Of a DNA stretch of 64,000 nt, positions 56,319 through 64,000 are shown in pieces. The first letter of the stretch is position 1; every line of letters starts with the position of its first letter. The translations under genes were made by a program, and so were the position numbers. Under the pieces are notes generated by a model, which saw nothing but the letters and a program-made list of their open reading frames with translations, was not told the origin of the DNA and ran no database searches. Origin of the DNA: Ophiosphaerella korrae (taxonomy: Eukaryota > Ascomycota > Dothideomycetes > Pleosporales > Phaeosphaeriaceae); assembly GCA_028456385.1 (NCBI GenBank), contig JALNQF010000167.1, positions 32,496-96,495 on the forward strand, written 5' to 3'.

Positions 56319-56812
56319 TGTAATAGGCCTCCTATCGTTAACTATAGGTACCTATCTTAAGAAGTTAGTAGATTACGAGGTAATAGTAAAAGCTTAGGTA
56401 GGATCTATAATAACTATAAACAATAGAAGATGTTTTGCAACTATCTTGTATTAGCGTTCTATAGTTAGAGGATTAAATTACTAATACTATCCTAACGATG
56501 CGCATCCTACTAACTATATACCTAGGCTTCTTAGCTAGCTTTATGCTTTATATTTACTAAGATCGCAAATTGTAAATTTATTATATACTTAGCTTTATAC
56601 TTTGTATTTGCTAAGATTGTAAATCGCAAATTTGTTACGTACTTAGCTTCGTGCTTTGTATTTGCTAAGATCGCAAATCGCGAATTTATTACGTGTCCCT
56701 ATTATAGTTAGTTTCCTAGTCTAGTTTATTTCCCTATAAGTTGTATACATTGTCATTATCTATAGTAGGGCTAATTAGTTTAAGTTAGTTTTCTCTTGTT
56801 ACAACTATAATA
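56319..56812 (-). repeat. B5 right (5') LTR, 494 bp, three subrepeat units
   Basis: Begins TGTAATAGGCC and ends TATAATA, followed by target duplication GATAG. Same length and unit number as the left LTR. Confidence 0.9.
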
Positions 56813-56817
56813 GATAG

Positions 56818-59800
56818 AGCTATACATATATTATCTTATATAAAGAGCAAGGTAGAGAAATAGGTTACGCTATACCTTAAAAAATACCTTAATAATAACA
56901 ATAGCGACTACAATAAGATATTTAAAGAATAGATTAAGTTTAAAGATAAAGTATAATAAGCCTTTCTACTAGTAAACAAGATAGTAGTAGTAGAGCGCGT
57001 AATATAGTAGCTACGATAACATAAGGTAGTAGTAGATTACACTAACAAGTTCTAAAGCTACGCAATATAAATAGAATAGAATAATAAGGTATTAATAAGG
57101 ATATTTTAATAAAGACTTAAAAGTAACGTTTAGAGCAAGCTAATACGTAGTAGAGCTACAATTAAGATATTAGAGAACCTAATAGAAGAAGTAATTCAAG
57201 TTAACAACTATATATATAAATATATAGTAGAAGCTAAGAACGTAAAAGTACTACGTATAAAAAGTAAGAAGTATAAACTTAAGTATAAGTAGTAACGCGA
57301 ATATAAGCACAACAAAGTTTAGAGTAGCTATAGATACTTTAAGCTAAACGAGATATATATTAATAATATAAGCCTAAGAAAACAAGAATACTATTACTAT
57401 AAAAACCTTAAAAGAGTAGAAAGCTAGAAATACTACAAGTGTAGTAAAATAGGGTACCTAGTAAAGAATTACTAAGTAAAGAATAAGATAATATAACAAA
57501 TTAATATACTTAAGTAGTAAGATAAAGATAGAGAAGAAGAATAGGAAGTAATCTCTAAAAGAAGCTAGGAGAAGAGAGATTATAAGACTACAAACCTTTA
57601 GTAGTAAAATATAAGTAAGAGATATAACTACTATAAGATTACTATATAACTAATAAACTTTATAATAGATAATAAGGTAGAAGCTATAAAGATACTACTA
57701 GGAGTACAAAGCTACGTAAAGAAGTATTAGCTAAAGTAGAAATAAGCTAGGATAGATACCTTAGAATACTTTTAGCTATACTAGAGAAGGGTAAGGTATA
57801 GGCGCAAGACAATACTATATCTAGGAAGGTAGGTATATATAGCCTAGGACGAGAAATAAAAAAAAAACTAAGAGCTTAAGACCTCTAAATATAAAATAGT
57901 ACTTAAAATACTAGAGCTAAAGTAAAAGAATACTAAAGTATAAGATAAATTTATAAAAGAAATCTAGAGACTAGTAGATAGCTACTACTTAGTAAAAGAA
58001 TAGTAAGATAAAGAATACTAGATATATAAAGTAAAGTAAACCTAGTAATATAAATTATTATATACTAATAATAATTAGGCGCTAATTATTATAGATCTAG
58101 TATTAATACAAGAACTATAATACTAGCTATACTTATATAACCTAAACTATCTACTACTATTATAGATAGGATATTACTACAACAACTACTTTACCTACTA
58201 TTCTAATAAGATAAGATCTAGATATTTCCCTTATAAGAGATCTAGATATAAATAGAACTAAGAAGAGTGCACAAATATAAGATACAAATAATACCTATAG
58301 GATAAGTAAGAAGTAGAGCACTTTCTAAGTATAACTAAAGAAAATACAAATATAAGTAAGATACTTGTAAATAACTAATATATTAATCTAATCTAGTAAA
58401 CTTATACGCTAGAGAAGAATAAACAATATAAAGAGATTAAGATACTCTAAGGATTTTAGTAAAGGATAAATAAAGATTATACAATTAAGTCTTTTTTAAG
58501 TAAATAGCTAACACTAGATATATATCTAGAAGCTATAACGCTTTTAACGCTAAAAGACTTATTAAACTCTTAGTAAAGATAAGAGGAGAAGGAATAAAAG
58601 TATTAGTAGATTTAAAGTTATTTATAAACCTAATTATACCTAAAGTAGTAGAATAAGTAGGACTCTAACTATAAGTAAAAAAGATACTATATCTAATCTA
58701 TATTGCGAATAGATAACTAATACTAAAAAACTTAATAGTTAGCAATAAAGTAACTATAGAGATTATTATTTAAGGATATAGTATAAGGATTACCTTAGAC
58801 GTATTAGTTTTAGCTAATAAAGATATTATACTAAGACTCTTATAGCTACAAGAGTTTAATCCTAAAGTTAATTAGAAAAACTAGAACTTCTTGTTTAACG
58901 ACTACAAAGATATACGTAGATCTAAGCCTACGTATTAGTAGGGTTTAATAGTAGATAAGAAGGTACTATATAAGATAGTAGCTTTAATAGTAACTTATTA
59001 AGAGAGAATAAGTAACTCTATAAGTACTAGTAGGGCGCTAGGCTAAGAAGTAAATATAGAAGAGTAACGCGTAACTCCTAAAATCCTAGAACAATACAAG
59101 AAGTTTAGCTACTTGTTTATAGAAGAGATAGATACACTAGTATTACCTAAGTACTAACTCTAAGACTATACAATTAAGTTATAGAAAAGAAAAGAGCTAC
59201 CTTTTAGGCTTATTTACTAATTAATAGAGAGTAAATTAGTAATACTCTAAGAAAGACTAAATAGAGACCTAAAGAAAAGATATATACAAGAATCTTCGTT
59301 ATTAGCAGGATTTCTAATTCTCTTCGTACTAAAGAAGAAGAGACTACTAAAGATATACGTAGACTACTAAAAACTAAACAACATTATAGTAAAGGACTAA
59401 TACCTACTACTAAATATAGATAAACTCTAAGATAAGCTAAGCTAAGCTAAGATATTTATAAAGCTAAACCTAAAGGATAGATACTACTTAATAAGAATTA
59501 AGGTAAGTAAAGAGTAGAAGATAGTATTCTAAATACGCTATAAATATTATAAGTATATAGTAATACTCTTTAGACTAATAAATACACTAGTAACGTTCTA
59601 AAGACTAATTAACAATATATTATAAGAATACTTAGATAAGTTTGTTATAGCTTACTTAGATAATATACTAATATATTCTAAAGAAGAAGGCAAGCACGTA
59701 AAGTAAGTAATAATAGTACTATAGTACTTAGACTAATATAACTTATAACTAAAGCTAGAGAAGTATAAATAGTACAAGATAGAAGTAGAGTTTCTAGGAT

Positions 59801-61890
59801 ATATAATAGGTATTAACAAAGTTAAGATAAGCTAAGAAAAGATTAAAGTAGTAGAGGAATAGAAAGAACCTAAGATAGTTAAAGACGTATAATTATTCCT
59901 AAGATTTATTAACTTTAACTAATACTTTATAGAGAAATTTTTAAAGAAAGTACTACTACTTATAAAGCTTACAAGAAAAGATATAATATAAGAATAGAGA
60001 GTAGAGTAGAAACAAGCTTATAAGGAACTTAAGTAAGCTTATATTATACTACTAGTTTTAAAGCAATTTTATAGTAATAAGACCTAAGTAATTAAGACTA
60101 ATATATCTAATCTAGCTTATAGAGTAATAGTACTACAAGAGTATAAAAGGAAATAGTATCTAATTATATACTATTTAGGGAAGTTTATAGAATAAGAGGA
60201 GAGATACAATATATATAATAAGGAGCTACTAGTAATAGTTAATATACTTAAATATTAGAGAGTATACGCTAAAAGCGTAGTAGAAGTAATTATTAAGATA
60301 GATTACAAGAACCTAATAAACTTTATAACGAGTAAGAAGTTAAAGGATAGGTAGATATAATAGTTAGAACTACTAGGATAGTATAAATTTAAGATCTAGT
60401 ATATGCTAGGTAAAGAAAATAGCTAAGTAGACGCACTTAGCTAAAGACACAATATTATAGGAAAGAGATAAGTAGTAGAAGAAGCTATACTCTAGGATAA
60501 TAGATAAAGATACCTAGTACTAAACACACAACTAGTAGAAAAGTAAGAAATTAATAACTTAGTTAAGATTATAAACAAAGTTCTAGAAGAATTATAAAAA
60601 GTAATTATATAATAATACTATAACAACCTAGTATATAAGTACCTAGAGATTACATAAACTATAGAACTAATCTAGAGGAACTATAGATTTAGTAAGATAA
60701 AGGAAAAAGTAATGTAGTTTATTAAGGAATACGTAAATTACTAGAAAAATAAGTATAAGATATATACACCCTATAGAGAAATATAAGTAATTAAGATACT
60801 AAAAGAACTATAGATAGACGTTGTAATAGACTTTATTATAAGACTACTAATATTAAAAGACCTAGTAATAGGAATAAGATATAATATAATAATAGTAATC
60901 GTAGACTAATTTATAAAATACGCTAAGATAGAGAAATTCTAAAGTAACTATATAGTAGATTAGCTAAGATACGTACTACTAGATATACTAATATAAAGAT
61001 ACAAGATACTAAAGAGTATTATTAGTAATAGAGATAAGCTTTTTATGTCTAATTACTAGATAACACTACTTATAGTAATAGAGACAAAAAGAAAGCTATT
61101 AATAGCCTATTATCTATAGATAGATAGATAGATAGAATAGACTAATAAGATATTAAAGATATACCTAAGGATTTATAGTAATTAGAAGTAAAATAATTAG
61201 GTATTACTATTACCTATAGTATAATTAGTATATAATAATAAGTACTTAGAAGTAATAGGTAAAATACTATATTTTGTAAACTATAGGATACACCCTAATT
61301 TATTTAAGAGAATACTACTAGGACCTAAGATAGAGGTAGTATTAGTTAGAGTAGAAGATATATAAGAACTCTATAATAAGATAAGATAAAAACTAGAAGA
61401 AGCTTAGAAACAAAGTATTTTATATATTAATTAAAAATAAAAAATAGTACTTTAGCTAAAAGAAAGAGATAAAGCGTATCTTTATACAAAGAATCTATAG
61501 ATAAAGTAACCTAGTAAAAGACTAGACTATATTAAGGTTAGACTATTTTTAGTTAAAGAAGATAATAAGCTAGTAATAAAAATACTAGAACTACCTAAAG
61601 ATACTAAGGTATACCCTAAGTTCTATATAAGCCTACTAGAACTAGCTAAGCTAAAAATACTAGTATAGTAACAATTCTAATATTAGAAGGAGGAAGACAA
61701 CAAGTTTAAAGTTAAAGACCTATAAAGATATTAAGAAATAAGACGCAACACTTTCTAAAGTATATAGTTTCTCTAGGAGTAGCTAGTAAAATAGAAAGGC
61801 TACTTAGCGAGCAAAAATATATAAGAACCTAAAGCTAATCTATAGAATTGTTAGTAGATACTTAAGAAAGTAAGAAGTAAGTATAATATA
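56818..61890 (+). pseudogene. A2 gag-pol remnant with chromodomain
   Basis: Continues A2 after B5. Gag with zinc knuckle (KYYKCSKIGYLVKNY near 57430), protease, RT ([17 protein letters not shown] near 59645, second Asp lost), RNase H, integrase and chromodomain. Stops throughout. Confidence 0.75.
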
Positions 61891-62029
61891 CTAGGATATA
61901 CAGGATATATAAAGCTATAGCTAAGATATAATAGATATATTAGTAAAAGAAAGTTCTATAATAAACCTAACTATATAGAGCCTATAAAGCGCCTTTAGTT
62001 GTAATAAACTTATCTAATAAGCTAATAGT

Positions 62030-62430
62030 AGACTAGATAGTAGGAGAAGAGGTAATATTAATAGTAGTAGTAGAATAGTTAAGAACTTACGCTAAAACCT
62101 TATTACCTTCTTACTCTAACTCTAACACTAAGTATAAAGCCTTGTAATAAGTACGCTCTTTAGTAGATTTTAATATTTTCTTATTACGTAGTAAACAAGT
62201 AATAATAATAGTAAGAAGTTTTTTATTATTATTAACCTTTTTATAGAACTCTTTATAAGTTTAATTAAGAGACTCCTAGGTTATACTAACGTAGGGACAC
62301 CTTATATAAGTGCACTTAGTATACTTTAGAGTAGAATCTAGTATAACAAAATAAAAAATACTTAAGAGAGAATAATATAGATAAGGTATTTTAGAAATAT
62401 AGTTTATAGTAAAGATTTCTAATAAGAGAT
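62030..62430 (-). pseudogene. Antisense zinc-cluster frame in A2 (degraded)
   Basis: Same place and frame as the A1 antisense frame (28135-28520). It reads SLLSIFYFVILDSTLKYTKY, with the Cys positions now Tyr and further stops. It supports the A1 reading, as it aligns codon for codon. Confidence 0.45.
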
Positions 62431-62570
62431 AAAGTCTACAAGACTATAAAGGAAGTAATATTATAGTAAGATAGTTTTTAACTAGAAGGTAGGGTAAACT
62501 ACTTATAAGCTAGACCTAGCTAATAGAGGCCTAGGCCTAAAGATAGACCTAGCGTAAGAAAAAGAGATAG

Positions 62571-63013
62571 TATTACAATACTAAGTAGTAGGTAAGCTAT
62601 TATATTATACGCGATTAGGCTAGGTAATATAGCGTAGTAGAATATATAACTATTTAGTAGTAAACGCTCTAGAGTAAACGCTCTAGAGTAAACGCTCTAG
62701 AATAAGCACTCTAGAGTAAACGCTCTAGAGTAAGCGCTTAGGAATAAATACTAGATAGTAAGTATATAGGAACGTTAATAGACCTTTATAGACTATTATA
62801 TTTAATCTCTTCTTTACCTCTTATCTTAATAGAGTATTATAACTAATACTTTAATTAGATTCTTATCTACTTATTAATACTTATATACCTTGTAATACTC
62901 TAATAAAAGCTAACTATTAATTAAATTAAGTAACTATCTTATTTATTAACCTCGCCTGTCTTATAGAAGCCTACTTACCCTCGTTACCTTTATTTAGTTC
63001 TAAGGTCTTAATA
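62571..63013 (+). repeat. A2 3' LTR, 443 bp
   Basis: Begins TATTACAATAC after a purine run (AAGAAAAAGAGATAG) and ends CTTAATA; contains the 14-bp array from about 62662. Confidence 0.9.
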
Positions 63014-64000
63014 AAAGTATAAATTAAAGCTATTATTAAAGGTTAGAATTAGATAGAACTAATTACCTAGAGACTAGAAATAAGTGCGACAAAGAAGCTA
63101 CCTAAGATACCTATACTTAAGAAATTTAATAGAATAAGGGAAAAACTAAAACCTTTTATAGTATTAGTATAACTTTAGATAGATATACAAGTACTATACT
63201 TTAATATAGAAGAAAAGAAAGTAATATATATTCGACTATAACTTAAAGAAGATATAATAAGATAGTATAAGCCTTACTAGATAGATTATACAATATACGC
63301 TCTAATAAACTAGAAGGATAAAACTAAAGCTATTTTTAAAAGTTATAAATACTTTACTAAGTAAATAAAAGTAGTATTTAGAGATATAGATATTACCTAA
63401 TAAGCTAAAAAGAAACTTAAAAGGCTTATATAAAGTAAAAGTATCTCTAAATATATATTATAGTTTAAATAACTATTATAAAATATAGAATAGAATAAAT
63501 TAGCTCTAATATTACGATTTAAATAAAGACTAAACGTAAAAATTTAATACAAAATAATTTATATAGAAAAACCTAGGATACTAGAAGCTCTAAAATAATA
63601 GGTAATTTAAATCGATAATAATCTTTAAGAATAGAAGAAGAATAAATATAGTAGCTAACCCTAAAACTAAGACGTTAGAGACTTTATAATCCTTAATATA
63701 AACAAGGATAGAAAGAAAAAGAAGAACAAAGACTTTACGTACTTTAACTATAGTAAGAAGGGCTACTACGTAAAAGATTACTAATTATAAAAAAAGAAAG
63801 ATATAGTATACTATAAGTATAGGAAACTAGGACACTTTATAAAAGTCTATAGAAGTAAAGACCTAAAGAAAGAAATATAGTTAAAAATAACTAAAAAGAA
63901 GAAAGAAGTACTATAAGTATAGACTAAACCTTAAGAAAAAGTAGCTAGGAGTAAAGAAGTATAATATACAATACTCTATTAAACCTTTTATTATAACAAC
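63014..64000 (+). pseudogene. B4 gag continuation, cut by window end
   Basis: Resumes B4 after A2. Matches B2 from about 18150 on, including the gag zinc-knuckle region at about 63740-63860 (YFNYSKKGYYVKDY). Heavily RIP-mutated. Confidence 0.75.

Larger units (their letters stand above)
49684..56812 (-). mobile_element. Chromovirus family B, copy B5 (minus orientation, inside A2)
   Basis: Complete 7129-bp element with LTRs 49684-50177 and 56319-56812 (494 bp each) and perfect target duplication GATAG (49679-49683 and 56813-56817). The uninterrupted A1 sequence near 15850 (AAAGATAGAGCTATAC) confirms the site. The internal region is 6141 bp. Longest LTR variant, with three subrepeat units. Confidence 0.93.
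49054..63013 (+). mobile_element. Chromovirus family A, copy A2, interrupted by B5
   Basis: LTRs 49054-49496 and 62571-63013 (443 bp each). Without B5 and its target duplication the element is 6826 bp, matching A1 (6817). Inserted in B4 gag with flanks AAATT/AAAGT. Coding order as in A1: zinc knuckle about 57390-57480, protease about 58580-58850, RT about 59300-59800, integrase about 60600-61300, chromodomain about 61700-61870. More RIP-mutated than A1. Confidence 0.9.
48423..64000 (+). mobile_element. Chromovirus family B, copy B4, interrupted by A2, running off the window
   Basis: The 5' LTR (48423-48811) and the gag start (48812-49053) are interrupted by A2 (49054-63013). Gag resumes at 63014 with sequence matching B2 from about 18145 and B3 from about 33190, and continues to the window end. 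Flanks of A2 are AAATT and AAAGT. The element's 3' half is outside the window. Confidence 0.85.

Overview
The window comes from a filamentous ascomycete (Pezizomycotina). Its genes carry short introns of about 50-100 bp and encode secondary-metabolism families. Its repeats carry the signature of repeat-induced point mutation (RIP): long stretches in which CAA, CAG and TGG codons have become TAA or TAG, very high TpA, and paired repeat copies that differ only by transitions.

Three gene-bearing or unique stretches alternate with two blocks of dead transposons. (1) Positions 1-6917 hold two divergent cytochrome P450 genes (the left one runs off the window), a YheT/EMB8-like alpha/beta hydrolase, and a seven-exon MCT-type MFS transporter. 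(2) Positions 7157-39533 are a nest of transposons. A 1.8 kb Fot1/pogo DNA transposon with 49-bp terminal inverted repeats (TIRs) and a TA target duplication is split by two LTR retrotransposons, B1 and A1. A1 is itself split by B2. Next come about 2.7 kb of unclassified RIP-mutated DNA and the retrotransposon B3. (3) Positions 39539-47435 hold an ABCC-type ABC transporter, a short-chain dehydrogenase and an aspartate-aminotransferase-like enzyme. (4) Positions 47436-64000 hold a second pogo-type transposase relic and another nest, in which B4 is split by A2 and A2 by B5.

A and B are two Ty3/Gypsy chromovirus families, each with gag zinc knuckles, protease, RT, RNase H, integrase and a chromodomain. 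A has LTRs of 441-443 bp and about 6.82 kb of element. B has LTRs of 388-494 bp and about 7.0 kb. Target-site duplications were read directly for nearly every insertion: CGCGT for A1, CTAGA for B2, AGTAC for B3, GATAG for B5, TGCTA/TACTA for B1 and AAATT/AAAGT for A2. The nesting order is therefore secure.

The P450s, hydrolase, MFS, ABC transporter, dehydrogenase and aminotransferase look like tailoring and export genes of a specialised-metabolite locus that transposons have split. No backbone synthase (PKS, NRPS or terpene cyclase) is in the window, so the product cannot be named.

The most interesting observation concerns both chromovirus families. Between the chromodomain and the 3' LTR, on the strand opposite gag-pol, each carries a conserved reading frame whose Cys (or RIP-mutated Tyr) codons are spaced like a fungal binuclear zinc cluster: C-x2-C-x6-C-x9-C-x2-C. 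In family A a further x6-C and a charged helical segment follow.
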